Shown here one piece after another: positions 34,301 through 42,007 of a stretch of 64,000 nt of DNA. This stretch comes from Minthousia sp045628125. GTDB taxonomy: Bacteria; Bacteroidota; Bacteroidia; Bacteroidales; Bacteroidaceae. Numbering within the stretch: position 1 is the first letter of the stretch; the number at the start of each line of letters is the position of its first letter. The position numbers were made by a program, and so were the translations under genes. Below the pieces are notes generated by a model. That model had not been told where the DNA came from. It saw only the letters and a list, made by a program, of their open reading frames with translations, and made no database searches. The stretch is from the NCBI GenBank assembly GCA_045628125.1, contig JAZQPA010000199.1, positions 18,186 through 82,185 of the forward strand, written 5' to 3'.

Positions 34301-34412
34301 CGGTTTGCTGTTCTCAACCGTTATTACGCTTTATATCCTGCCAACCCTCTATTACAAGATGGAGCAGCGTGCGGAAATCAAGGAAAAGGAAGAAAATGAA
34401 GAAGTATTTTAA
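31311..34412 (+). CDS. Heavy-metal efflux RND pump (CzcA/CusA family)
   Basis: A 1033-residue inner-membrane pump with 12 membrane helices and two large periplasmic loops. Transmembrane helix 4 reads AIDFGILVDGAIVMTET: Asp396, Asp402 and Glu409 have the 6 and 7 residue spacing of the CzcA proton relay (D402/D408/E415). This DFG...VDG...E pattern is the divalent-cation (Zn/Co/Cd/Ni) class rather than the Cus (Cu/Ag) type. It pumps ions out with adaptor and TolC-like partners encoded on either side. Specificity is a prediction from this motif only. Confidence 0.93.
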   Translation: MNKLIELVLRRRWLVAVAFLLVSAFGVYAWKQLSIDAYPDIADTTVQVVTQVPGLAAEEMEQQITVPLERALNGMPSLEMMRSNNTFGISTIMLVFKDGTEDYWARQRVRECIGDVELPYDAVPELNPLTSPTGEVFRYILKSDNHTLRELTDLNKWVIIPRLTQIQGVADVSNYGGITTQFQVEVNPDKLMKYGISLAEVEESISLNNSNAGGSTLTRGDQSYVVRGEGLITGLKDMENIVVKSVNGTPVYLSDLGELKYGNLERKGILGFLNDEVDYRDGVEGIVQILRYQNPSDVLEKIHTAVEEMNNDVLPHGVKIYPFLDRTHLVNTTLDTVSHTLFFGMILVIGVLIIFLGSPRSALLVAITIPLSLLIAFILMHLTDIPANLLSLGAIDFGILVDGAIVMTETILKKREDHPEQPLDGRDIVGRVVQVAKPIFFSTLIIIVAYMPLFSFERIEKKLFTPMAFTVGYALAGALLVALVLIPGMAYAVYRKPQKVFRNKVVENLTQRYKAQTARLLNQPKRVYSVIAGVLTAVMILIALVGKDFLPTLDEGGIWIQVQTPPGISLERSAQMADTLRQTLKQFPEVTYVMTQVGRDDEGTEAFSPSHIECGVGLIPYSDWEFGRTKEDLVADMAEVIARMPGYKVGFSQPIIDMVMDQMAGSHSDLAVKVYGEDLTETRHLAEQVVKIVAGIQGAADVVIDQEPPLPQLKITADRDKIAQYGLNVADVAELIEVAIGGKAVSQVFIGSKVYDVTCRYAETSRDTPERIGALMLTSSSGANIPLASVARIETQLGASSIAREMGRRHLTVRLNLRGRDLTSFLNEAQSRIAREIVYDHTKNQIRWDGQFENQNRAYTRLAIIIPFVLAIMFLLLFGAFGLFRQAGLLIAMLPLALLGGLLALVVRDMTFNVSSAVGFIALFGLTIQNGVIMISHINNLRQAGQPLEKAVVSGASHRLRPVLMTATVAVLGLLPASLASGVGSDVQRPLATVIVYGLLFSTVITLYILPTLYYKMEQRAEIKEKEENEEVF

Positions 34413-35634
34413 ATATGTGGCACTCGCCCTGGTCATGACCCCACTGTGGGGTTGGGCACAGGGAGTGACCTACAAGCAATATATTCAGGCTGTGGCCGAG
34501 AAGAATGCGGCTTATCTGGCCGAGAAATACAATGTAGACATAGCGACAGCCAACCTTCAGGCTGCTAAGGTTTTCAATGACCCGGAACTGTCGGTGGATT
34601 ACAGCAACAACCAGGATTGGTACATGCAGATGGGCCAGTCGCTGGAGTTCGGCTTGAGCTATGACCTGGATCTGGCAGGCAACCGCCGTGCCCGTATCCG
34701 TGCGGCCAGGAGCGAGAAGGAAGTGACCGAGGCATCGGTAAACGCTTATCTGTGCGGCCTTCGTGCAGAGGCTTCGCAGGCATGGGCGGAGGCATGGAAA
34801 CTGCGTGAGAGCTGCAAGGTGATGGAGGCTTCGGTCAAGGATATGGAACAGATTGCCCAAAGCGACAGCATCCGACTGTCGGTAGGCGATGTGGGCCGTA
34901 CAGATGCCACCCAATCCCGTTTGGAGGCTCAAACCATGCGCGGTGAACTGATGGCCATGCAGGCAGAGTACAAGAATGCCCTGATGACCCTGTCATTCAT
35001 GGCTGGTGGCGAAACCATCACCGGTATGCAGGATGAGGAATTGCCTATTCAGGGCTATCAGTACAAGGAACCGGACATCTATAATCTGGCAGAAGCCAAC
35101 CGTGCCGACCTGCGTGCCGCAGAGCTGTCGCAGACACTGTCGGAGAATAATCTGAAAATGGTGAAAGCTGCCCGCGGATTGGACATGGGGTTGAGTTTGG
35201 GTTATTCCTATAATACAGAGGTGCGCAACGAGATAGCTCCTGCTCCTAAGTTCAACGGATTGAGCATCGGAGTATCCATCCCATTGAAATTCTCGAGCAT
35301 GAACAAGGGGGAGTTGCGTGCGGCTCGCAATGAGGTGCTGCAGAGCCAGCAGTTGTACGAATCTGCCCGTCAGCAGGTGCATATGGAAGTGGCACAGGCA
35401 TACAACTCGCTGGAAGCTGCCCGCAAGGTGATGAAACAGTACGACGGCAATATGTTGCACGATGCCCGCAACATTCTGGAAAGCCGTAAGGTGGGTTACC
35501 AGAGCGGCGACAGCAGCTTGCTGGAACTACTTACAGCCCAGCAGACCTACAATGATGTGATGCAGGCCTATATTGAGGCATGCGCCAACTGCTATGTCAG
35601 TGAGGTGGTGCTGCAACAGGCCATAGGACAATAA
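34396..35634 (+). CDS. TolC-family outer-membrane efflux channel (CusC/CzcC-type)
   Basis: A 412-residue protein with signal peptide (ends GWAQ) and the duplicated OEP repeat of TolC proteins: long coiled helices and short beta parts, e.g. LAQSDSIRLSVGDVGRTDATQ in the first half and ARNILESRKVGYQSGDSSLLELLTAQQTY in the second (excerpted). The start at 34396 overlaps the pump gene by 17 nt; the longer frame from 34255 is a shadow of the pump gene. It forms the outer-membrane exit duct of the complex. A hairpin at 35638 ends the operon. Confidence 0.9.
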   Translation: MKKYFKYVALALVMTPLWGWAQGVTYKQYIQAVAEKNAAYLAEKYNVDIATANLQAAKVFNDPELSVDYSNNQDWYMQMGQSLEFGLSYDLDLAGNRRARIRAARSEKEVTEASVNAYLCGLRAEASQAWAEAWKLRESCKVMEASVKDMEQIAQSDSIRLSVGDVGRTDATQSRLEAQTMRGELMAMQAEYKNALMTLSFMAGGETITGMQDEELPIQGYQYKEPDIYNLAEANRADLRAAELSQTLSENNLKMVKAARGLDMGLSLGYSYNTEVRNEIAPAPKFNGLSIGVSIPLKFSSMNKGELRAARNEVLQSQQLYESARQQVHMEVAQAYNSLEAARKVMKQYDGNMLHDARNILESRKVGYQSGDSSLLELLTAQQTYNDVMQAYIEACANCYVSEVVLQQAIGQ

Positions 35635-35637
35635 TAG

Positions 35638-35667
35638 AAAAGGGAGCCGTAATGACTCCCTTTTTTT
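35638..35667. terminator. Bidirectional terminator between efflux operon and GH20
   Basis: AAAAGGGAG (35638-35646) pairs with CTCCCTTTT (35656-35664), followed by Ts; the GH20 stop codon (35666) lies in the T-run. Confidence 0.85.
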
Positions 35668-37618
35668 ATTGGATAATGATCTCGTCCGTAAACAGCCAGC
35701 AGCCGGCTTCGCTGCAATCGGCCTTGTACCGCACATATCGTGCTTTCTGATTACCCTCCCATCTGAAGGTGTTGAAACCGTAAGCTTCGGCACGGTTGAC
35801 TGGCACACCGCCCGTGTATATGGTGGTGAAATGCTGATTGTCATCGCTGATTTGGATCTCAACCCAAGTGGGGTAGAGTATCCATGCTCCCTCGGTTTGC
35901 ATGAACGAGGCTTGAACACTGTGAATGTCCTGTGCCTTCTCCAAGTCGATTGTTACATCCAGACGTCCGTCGGCAATGAAACCCTGCCAGCGCTTGTCAA
36001 TGTATGTCCATCCACCTTGAAGGCCATCGGTGAGTGTGGCATCGCCGTTTGCCGGATACTGGCGTCCGAAAGGAATGTTATATGTCACCTTTTTATGCAA
36101 TGCCAGATGCTGAACCGGATGATCATACTCGGTGCGGTTGCCCACCTCGTGCTCCAGATCGAACACATTATACCCCATCTCACGCATAACGGGCAACTGT
36201 CCCAACACCCGTTCCCGGAAAGCCGGATAATCCTTATCTCCCCGCTGCACCCAGCCGATTTCGGCAATGGCCATGGCACGCGGCCAGATCATCATCTCGT
36301 TATGCTCTTGCGTAGGAATATACTCTGCCCAGAGGTTGCCTTGCACGCCATCAATCAGCTTACCCTCGGCCACAGACAATGAATCAGGAACCGGTTCGTA
36401 TCCGTAGATGGATTTGAGTGGCAGGTAACCGCCGATGGCTGCGGGTTGGGTATGTGGCGCATCCTGGTATTTGTCCAGATACAGGTATTCGCCTGGAGTC
36501 ATGATGGCATGATGACCCGCCTTGACTGTGGTGATGCCGCCCTGCTCACCCCGCCAGGACATGACGGTGGCATGAGGGGAAAGACCACCCTCCAGAATTT
36601 CGTCCCATCCCAGCATGTTGCGTCCCAGCTTGTTTACAATCTTCTCCACACGCTTGATGAAGTATGACTGCAACTCGTCCACGTCATTCAACCCTTCGCG
36701 CTGCATCAGCGCCTGGCACTTGGGACAAGTCTTCCAATGCTCCTTGTTGGCTTCATCGCCGCCAATATGAATATATTCGGAAGGGAAAATCTGTACCACT
36801 TCACTCAGCACGTTCTCTACCCATTCGTATGTCTTTTCATTACCCACACAGAATTCACCCTGTTTATAAGGCTCACCGGCACAACTCAGTTCCGGGAACG
36901 TGGCCATTACCTCCTCGGAGTGTCCCGGCATTTCTATTTCTGGGATGATGGTGATGTGGTGATCGGCCGCAAATGCCACCAGCTCGCGCATCTCCTGCTG
37001 GGTATAATAACCACCCGAGGCATCAGGATCACCCTCGTGCAGATATCTGGTGCCCCTGTCGCGCCATTCCATATAGGTCTTTCCGTCGCGCCAGGCAGCC
37101 ACCTCGGTAAGGATAGGATAGCGCTTGATTTCCAGTCGCCATCCGGCCGCATCGGTCAGGTGTAGATGCAGGCGGTTCAGTTTATAGCGGCTCATGGCCA
37201 CAATCTGTTTCTTCAGGTAATCCAACGGATAGAAATGGCGGCTTACGTCAATCATCACACCCCGGTAACCGAAACGTGGAGCATCCTGAATGGTGACATA
37301 AGGCAAACGGGCAGGAGTGCCCTGAGGCATGGCCTGTCGCAAGGTTTGTAACCCATAAAAAACACCCGCCTCAGAGTTGCCCGTAATGTGCACCCCCTTG
37401 GCATCGACCACCAGCGAATACCCCTCAGGGTTCCGGCTGTCGGGAACGATGGATGTGTGAATCTGTTTCTCGCTTTTTAGTAGATAGGTCTTTCCCGATG
37501 AATTAAGCTCAATATGCTGAGGCAAAGGTATGACCTGATAATCGGCACGTTGCTGGGCAAAAGCGGTCCCCAAAAGCGCCCAGAGAGTGCCCAAAAGGAT
37601 AAACCGGAGTGTTTTCAT
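35666..37618 (-). CDS. Secreted GH20 beta-N-acetylhexosaminidase with C-terminal F5/8-type domain
   Basis: A 650-residue exported glycosidase: signal peptide (ends AFAQ), GH20b domain (about 25-110), GH20 TIM barrel (about 115-480) with the catalytic pair Asp288-Glu289 in IHIGGDEANKEHW, and a C-terminal galactose-binding/F5-8 type sandwich (about 500-650) ending near the stop. It removes terminal beta-GlcNAc or GalNAc with substrate-assisted catalysis. It complements the GH89 enzyme at 16.3 kb in trimming host-type or chitin-type glycans. It is divergent from the M64 gene and ends in a shared terminator. Confidence 0.93.
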   Translation of the reverse strand: MKTLRFILLGTLWALLGTAFAQQRADYQVIPLPQHIELNSSGKTYLLKSEKQIHTSIVPDSRNPEGYSLVVDAKGVHITGNSEAGVFYGLQTLRQAMPQGTPARLPYVTIQDAPRFGYRGVMIDVSRHFYPLDYLKKQIVAMSRYKLNRLHLHLTDAAGWRLEIKRYPILTEVAAWRDGKTYMEWRDRGTRYLHEGDPDASGGYYTQQEMRELVAFAADHHITIIPEIEMPGHSEEVMATFPELSCAGEPYKQGEFCVGNEKTYEWVENVLSEVVQIFPSEYIHIGGDEANKEHWKTCPKCQALMQREGLNDVDELQSYFIKRVEKIVNKLGRNMLGWDEILEGGLSPHATVMSWRGEQGGITTVKAGHHAIMTPGEYLYLDKYQDAPHTQPAAIGGYLPLKSIYGYEPVPDSLSVAEGKLIDGVQGNLWAEYIPTQEHNEMMIWPRAMAIAEIGWVQRGDKDYPAFRERVLGQLPVMREMGYNVFDLEHEVGNRTEYDHPVQHLALHKKVTYNIPFGRQYPANGDATLTDGLQGGWTYIDKRWQGFIADGRLDVTIDLEKAQDIHSVQASFMQTEGAWILYPTWVEIQISDDNQHFTTIYTGGVPVNRAEAYGFNTFRWEGNQKARYVRYKADCSEAGCWLFTDEIIIQ

Positions 37619-37642
37619 GATATAAAGGTGTTAATTTGTGTA

Positions 37643-37731
37643 CAAAGTTAGCAAAAAAAGCATCTATTTACGTTTCGACAAAAAGTTTTATTTGTTTTTT
37701 TTGTGGGAGAATAATTTTCATGGTATTTTTG
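37643..37731. promoter_or_regulatory. Divergent promoters of GH20 and BACON-M64 genes
   Basis: Plus strand: TTTG 37700-37703, TATTTTTG 37724-37731, 20-nt spacer, leader about 45 nt. Minus strand: TAACTTTG at 37650-37643 for GH20, with no clear -33. The A/T-rich 50 bp between them could bind a shared regulator. Confidence 0.6.
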
Positions 37732-37781
37732 CGAACGAGAAAAACGTATAAAAATTGATAAATTACTAATTTTAACTACTT

Positions 37782-39518
37782 ATGAAAAATTATCTAACCC
37801 TGATCTTCTGCACCCTAATGCTGTTGCTCAGCGCTTGCTCCAGTGAAAAAGGCGGTGGTGGCGGAGGAAAAGACGACGGCAGATCAGAGGTTACCATTCA
37901 GAACTCAACTGTTGCCTTGACCTATGAGGTGGGCAAATCCGGAACCGTGACTTTCAGCAGTACGGGTGACTGGACTATCGCAAACAACAATCCTCAGGAA
38001 TTGAGTATATCGCCAACATCGGGCAAGGCAGGCAACCAGACCTTGACGGTGAAGTCGCTGGCAACAAACAAAACCAATGCGGTGCGCTCGCTGACCTTCT
38101 CCATCAAGCCGAACGGCGGTACGGCCAAGACGGTGACGGTGAACCAGGACCCTGTGTTTGTGGTCAAGAATCTGCACTACGATATCAAGCCGGAAGGTGA
38201 GACCGTGACGGTGAGTTGGTCGGCCAACCTGAACGATGACGTATATATCCGCTACGGCGGTGACTTTGACTCGATGTGGGAGACGCTGGCAAATTCATCG
38301 CGTGCCGCCGGCACTGATAGCTCTGCCGATTTGAAGATGACCCGCGCAACCAATACATTCGATTTTACGTTCAAGATCCTGCCCAACAAGACCAAGAGCG
38401 TGAAAGAGGGTTTCTTCATGTTTGTGCATCACAGCAACGAGGAGTACCAGTCGGATGTGATTGTCTTTACCCAGATGCCTGCAGGAGGTGCCGAGGAATC
38501 GACCGATTATTCACGCGACGGTGAGGTGAGCACACTGCTCAAGCATTCCGGCGTGGAACAGGGTATTCCAGTGGTGCTGATGGGTGATGCCTATATCGAT
38601 AAGCAGATAGAGAGCGGCCAGTATAAGCGCGACATTCAGCAGGCATGCGACTACCTGTTCAGCATTGAACCGATGAAGTCGATGAAAAACTGCTTCGACG
38701 TGTACAGCGTGGTGGCCGTGTCAAAGAATAATGTGGTGTCTCCTCAGACATCGACCGCATTTAAAACCGAGTTTGATAAAGAAGGCTCCACCTATGTGTT
38801 CGGTGACGTGAAAATCTGCGAGAACTATGCCAAGAAGGCTCTGAAGGATGAGAAACAGATGGAGAATGCCCTGCTGGTGGTTATCGTCAATGACGGCCGT
38901 CAGTCGGGAACAACCATGCCAGTGGTGACCAACCAGCCGCAGAACGGTGTGCCAATGGGTTATTCCATCGCCTTCATTCCGGTCTATAACGACTCGTTCG
39001 AGGTGATGATGCATCATGAGGCGGTGGGTCATGGATTGGGCAAACTGGCCGACGAGTACGGTTCTGAAAGTTCCATCTATGCCGCTAACGGCAGTATCCT
39101 GGATCATCCCGATGAACTGGATGAACTGAAGTTCTGTCAGGAGAACTTTGCCATGCTGAATGTGAGTTTGGAATCCGATCCGCTGAAGACCCCATGGGCC
39201 AAACTGTATGAGGACAAGCGCTTTGCTGCAGAGAAACTGAATGCTTACGAGGGTGCCTACACCTTCCCGAAGGATGCTTATCGCCCTACTTACGAGAGTA
39301 TGATGCGAAGCAATAATTCCGGATTCAATGCCATCAGCCGCCAGTTGATCTACAAGCGTGTGATGAGTATTGCCCATAACCACAACTGGACCTTCGACTA
39401 CGAGGACTTTGTGAAGTTTGACGAGCCTGCACGTAAGGCCACCAAGGCTGTGGTGAGCGTACCTTCAGGTTTGCAGAAGAGGCATGTGAGTCCTATCTGG
39501 AAGATTGAACACAAATAA
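37782..39518 (+). CDS. BACON-domain M64 (IgA-peptidase-like) metallopeptidase, lipoprotein
   Basis: A 578-residue lipoprotein: lipobox Cys in LSACSS, a Gly-rich linker, a BACON domain (about 35-130, with the TVSWS/GDWTI style strands) that usually binds carbohydrate or targets proteins in Bacteroidota, and a peptidase M64 domain (about 250-530). The zinc motif is HEAVGHGLGKLADEY with His412, Glu413 and His417, followed by the M64 GxLxDEY extension. The founding M64 member cleaves IgA. Surface location, BACON adhesion and a protease domain suggest attack on a host or mucin glycoprotein; the substrate is unknown. Confidence 0.88.
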   Translation: MKNYLTLIFCTLMLLLSACSSEKGGGGGGKDDGRSEVTIQNSTVALTYEVGKSGTVTFSSTGDWTIANNNPQELSISPTSGKAGNQTLTVKSLATNKTNAVRSLTFSIKPNGGTAKTVTVNQDPVFVVKNLHYDIKPEGETVTVSWSANLNDDVYIRYGGDFDSMWETLANSSRAAGTDSSADLKMTRATNTFDFTFKILPNKTKSVKEGFFMFVHHSNEEYQSDVIVFTQMPAGGAEESTDYSRDGEVSTLLKHSGVEQGIPVVLMGDAYIDKQIESGQYKRDIQQACDYLFSIEPMKSMKNCFDVYSVVAVSKNNVVSPQTSTAFKTEFDKEGSTYVFGDVKICENYAKKALKDEKQMENALLVVIVNDGRQSGTTMPVVTNQPQNGVPMGYSIAFIPVYNDSFEVMMHHEAVGHGLGKLADEYGSESSIYAANGSILDHPDELDELKFCQENFAMLNVSLESDPLKTPWAKLYEDKRFAAEKLNAYEGAYTFPKDAYRPTYESMMRSNNSGFNAISRQLIYKRVMSIAHNHNWTFDYEDFVKFDEPARKATKAVVSVPSGLQKRHVSPIWKIEHK

Positions 39519-39525
39519 CATAAAA

Positions 39526-39556
39526 AAAGGAGCCTAGAACTGAGGCTCCTTTCTTT
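39526..39556. terminator. Bidirectional terminator between M64 and miaB
   Basis: AAAGGAGCCT (39526-39535) pairs with AGGCTCCTTT (39543-39552); A-run before and Ts after. It serves both converging genes. Confidence 0.88.
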
Positions 39557-40909
39557 TTATATTCTTACTCCCTTCAGAGTAGCCGATGAGGCTTCTGTCA
39601 CCCTTACCCGGACATACTGACCGATGTGTGCATCGCCCTTGTCGAACACCACCACCTTATTCTGCTCGGTGCGGCCAAACAGTTGCTCGCGTGAACGCTT
39701 GCTGAATCCCTCGACCAGGATTTCGTATTCTTTGCCCACACAACGTGCATTGCTTTCTGCGCTTAGCTCATTCTGTAGGGCAATCAGTTCATTCAATCGG
39801 CGGATTTTTACCTCTTCAGGAATGTCATCCGGAATGTTACGGCTGGCATAGGTGCCAGGACGCTCGCTGTACTTGAACATAAAGGCACTGTCGTAACCGC
39901 ATTCGCGCATCAGCGAGAGGCTCATCTGGTGATCTTCTTCTGTCTCGGTGCAGTAGCCGGAGAAGATATCGGTGCTTAATCCACAATCAGGAACGATGCG
40001 GCGGATGGCAGCCACACGATCCAGATACCATTCACGAGTGTATTTGCGGTTCATCAGTTTCAGGATACGGCTACTGCCGCTCTGAACAGGCAGGTGAATA
40101 TGCTTGCATACATTAGGCATCTCGGCAATGACACGCAAGGTCTCGTCGCTCATGTCCTTAGGATGAGAGGTGGAGAAACGGATGCGCATGTCTGGAACGG
40201 TTTCAGCTACCTTGCGAAGCAGCTTAGGAAAGTCGATAACCTCGCCTCCATCAGCACCGGTACCGTCATTACCCTCGCCCGATTCGTTGCGTTCCCAACG
40301 GTATGAGTTGACGTTCTGTCCCAGCAGGGTAACCTCTTTATATCCGCGTGCCTGCAGGTCCTTTGCCTCGTTCAGGATACTCTCGATGTCACGGCTGCGC
40401 TCACGGCCACGGGTATAAGGCACAATGCAGTAATGGCAGAAGTTGTTGCAGCCGCGCATGATGCTGATGAAACCGGAAATATGGTTTCCGCAGATACGCT
40501 CAGGAATCACGTCGCGGTATGTCTCGGTAGTGGAAAGCTCCACATTGATGGCCTTCTGTCCGGCTTCCACCTGGGCGAAAAGTTCCGGAAGAGTCAGATA
40601 GGAGTCAGGACCAGCCACGATATCCACACCATGGTTCTCAATCAGATCCTCCTTGACACGCTCAGCCATGCAACCCACAACACCTACAATCAGTTTCTTT
40701 TTCTTGCGCAGCGACTGGAAGAATTCCAAGCGATGGAAAATCTTCTGCTCGGCATTGTCGCGTACAGAACAGGTGTTCAGTAGCACGGCATCAGCTTCCT
40801 CCAGAGTTTCGCAGGTGTCGTAATCCTGCATCTTCATGATGCTGGCAATTACTTCGCTGTCAGCCACATTCATCTGGCAGCCGTATGTTTCAATGAGTAA
40901 CTTTTTCAT
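39557..40909 (-). CDS. miaB: tRNA-2-methylthio-N6-dimethylallyladenosine synthase
   Basis: A 450-residue radical SAM methylthiotransferase that adds the 2-methylthio group to i6A37 of tRNAs reading UNN codons. It has the UPF0004 N-terminal domain (start KKLLIETYGCQMN, the first of three cluster cysteines), the radical-SAM CxxxCxxC motif in RGCNNFCHYC, and a C-terminal TRAM domain (about 385-450). The start is set at ATG 40909; the frame is open to 41059 but that would pass the divergent promoter and add non-family residues. The neighbouring transporter is divergent. Confidence 0.94.
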   Translation of the reverse strand: MKKLLIETYGCQMNVADSEVIASIMKMQDYDTCETLEEADAVLLNTCSVRDNAEQKIFHRLEFFQSLRKKKKLIVGVVGCMAERVKEDLIENHGVDIVAGPDSYLTLPELFAQVEAGQKAINVELSTTETYRDVIPERICGNHISGFISIMRGCNNFCHYCIVPYTRGRERSRDIESILNEAKDLQARGYKEVTLLGQNVNSYRWERNESGEGNDGTGADGGEVIDFPKLLRKVAETVPDMRIRFSTSHPKDMSDETLRVIAEMPNVCKHIHLPVQSGSSRILKLMNRKYTREWYLDRVAAIRRIVPDCGLSTDIFSGYCTETEEDHQMSLSLMRECGYDSAFMFKYSERPGTYASRNIPDDIPEEVKIRRLNELIALQNELSAESNARCVGKEYEILVEGFSKRSREQLFGRTEQNKVVVFDKGDAHIGQYVRVRVTEASSATLKGVRI

Positions 40910-40927
40910 CTTTTGTGATTTTGGCTG

Positions 40928-40988
40928 CAAAGTTAGGAAAAAATCCGTGTAATCCGTGTAAACCTTGTTCAAAAAAGCACTAACTTTG
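40928..40988. promoter_or_regulatory. Divergent -7 boxes of miaB and the BASS gene with a tandem repeat between
   Basis: Minus strand TAACTTTG at 40935-40928 (miaB); plus strand TAACTTTG at 40981-40988 (transporter). Between them AATCCGTGT is repeated head to tail at 40942-40950 and 40951-40959. No clear -33 boxes. Confidence 0.5.
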
Positions 40989-41012
40989 CACCCCGGAATA
41001 AAAGGATGACAA

Positions 41013-41975
41013 ATGGATATAATTCGTTTCGTGAAAAACTGGACACTTCCCATCTCCATGGTGACGGGTGCATTGGCGTATTTTATCTATGTGTCGATTC
41101 CCGCCCTGGATTTCACTCATCCTTTTGTCAGTGAACTGACCAGCGATATCCAGCCGGTGCTGATTTTCTGCATGCTGTTTCTGGCTTTCTGTAAGATAGC
41201 TCCCCATGAGTTGCGTCCGCATTGGTGGCAGTTCTGGCTGCTGCTCATTCAGATGAGCCTTTTTTGTGCCCTCTCTGCTGTACTCTGCCTGTTCCCGGAC
41301 ACCCCATATCGGCTGATACTGGAAGGAGCCATGTTGAGTATCCTTTGTCCCACTGCCACTGCCTGTGCCGTGGTGACTATGAAACTGGGAGGCAATGCCG
41401 CTGCTACCACAACCTATACTATGGCGGTAAATCTGGCTGTGGCTATTCTGGCTCCCCTCATGCTGCCTCTGGCTCATCCGCAGGAAGGAATAGCCTTTTT
41501 GCCTGCGTTCCTGATTATCATCCGCAAGGTGTTCCCCCTGCTGTTCTGTCCGTTGCTGGTCGCATGGTTCGTGCGGTATTTCATGCCTTCTTTCCATAAA
41601 AAGTGCCTGGCATACAAAGATCTGGCCTTTTATTTATGGGCCTTTGCTTTGGCCATTGCCATTGCGGTAACCTGTAAGGCCATTGTTCACAGCAGTGAGC
41701 CGTTTATCCAATTGTTGGGTATTGCTGTGGTTTCGCTGTTCTGCTGCCTCTTTCAGTTTGCCGTGGGCAAGTGGGTGGGAACCCGTTACGGTTGCCGCAC
41801 TGAGGGCGGACAGGCCATGGGACAGAAAAATACGGTTTTCATTATTTGGCTGGGATATACTTTCCTTACGCCCGTTACTGCTGTGGCCGGAGGCTTTTAC
41901 AGCGTATGGCATAATGTGATAAACACTTACCAATTATATAAAAAACGCAAGCAAGATGAGGCTCTTGTGAAATAA
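41013..41975 (+). CDS. Bile-acid:sodium symporter-like (BASS/SBF-like) transporter
   Basis: A 320-residue protein with about 10 membrane helices. The late segment GQAMGQKNTVFIIWLGYTFLTPVTAVAGG (excerpt) and the early LFLAFCKIAPHELRPHWWQ resemble the SBF-like/BASS family, which moves organic anions with sodium. The substrate is unknown; bile acids should not be assumed. It is divergent from miaB and followed after 32 nt by cysS, which has its own promoter. Confidence 0.8.
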   Translation: MDIIRFVKNWTLPISMVTGALAYFIYVSIPALDFTHPFVSELTSDIQPVLIFCMLFLAFCKIAPHELRPHWWQFWLLLIQMSLFCALSAVLCLFPDTPYRLILEGAMLSILCPTATACAVVTMKLGGNAAATTTYTMAVNLAVAILAPLMLPLAHPQEGIAFLPAFLIIIRKVFPLLFCPLLVAWFVRYFMPSFHKKCLAYKDLAFYLWAFALAIAIAVTCKAIVHSSEPFIQLLGIAVVSLFCCLFQFAVGKWVGTRYGCRTEGGQAMGQKNTVFIIWLGYTFLTPVTAVAGGFYSVWHNVINTYQLYKKRKQDEALVK

Positions 41976-41981
41976 AAGCCG

Positions 41982-41989
41982 TATCTTTG
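41982..41989 (+). promoter_or_regulatory. -7 box of cysS
   Basis: TATCTTTG followed by GC. Transcription would start near 41996, after the alternative upstream start at 41987, so ATG 42008 is the real start, with a leader of only about 12 nt. Confidence 0.6.
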
Positions 41990-42007
41990 GCGCAAATTTC
42001 GATTATT

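Noticed and set aside
34255..34395. Longer start for the TolC-family gene
   Set aside because: It is a shadow frame of the pump gene; the signal peptide begins at 34396.
40910..41059. Longer start for miaB
   Set aside because: It would overlap the transporter gene and the divergent promoter and adds residues absent in the family.
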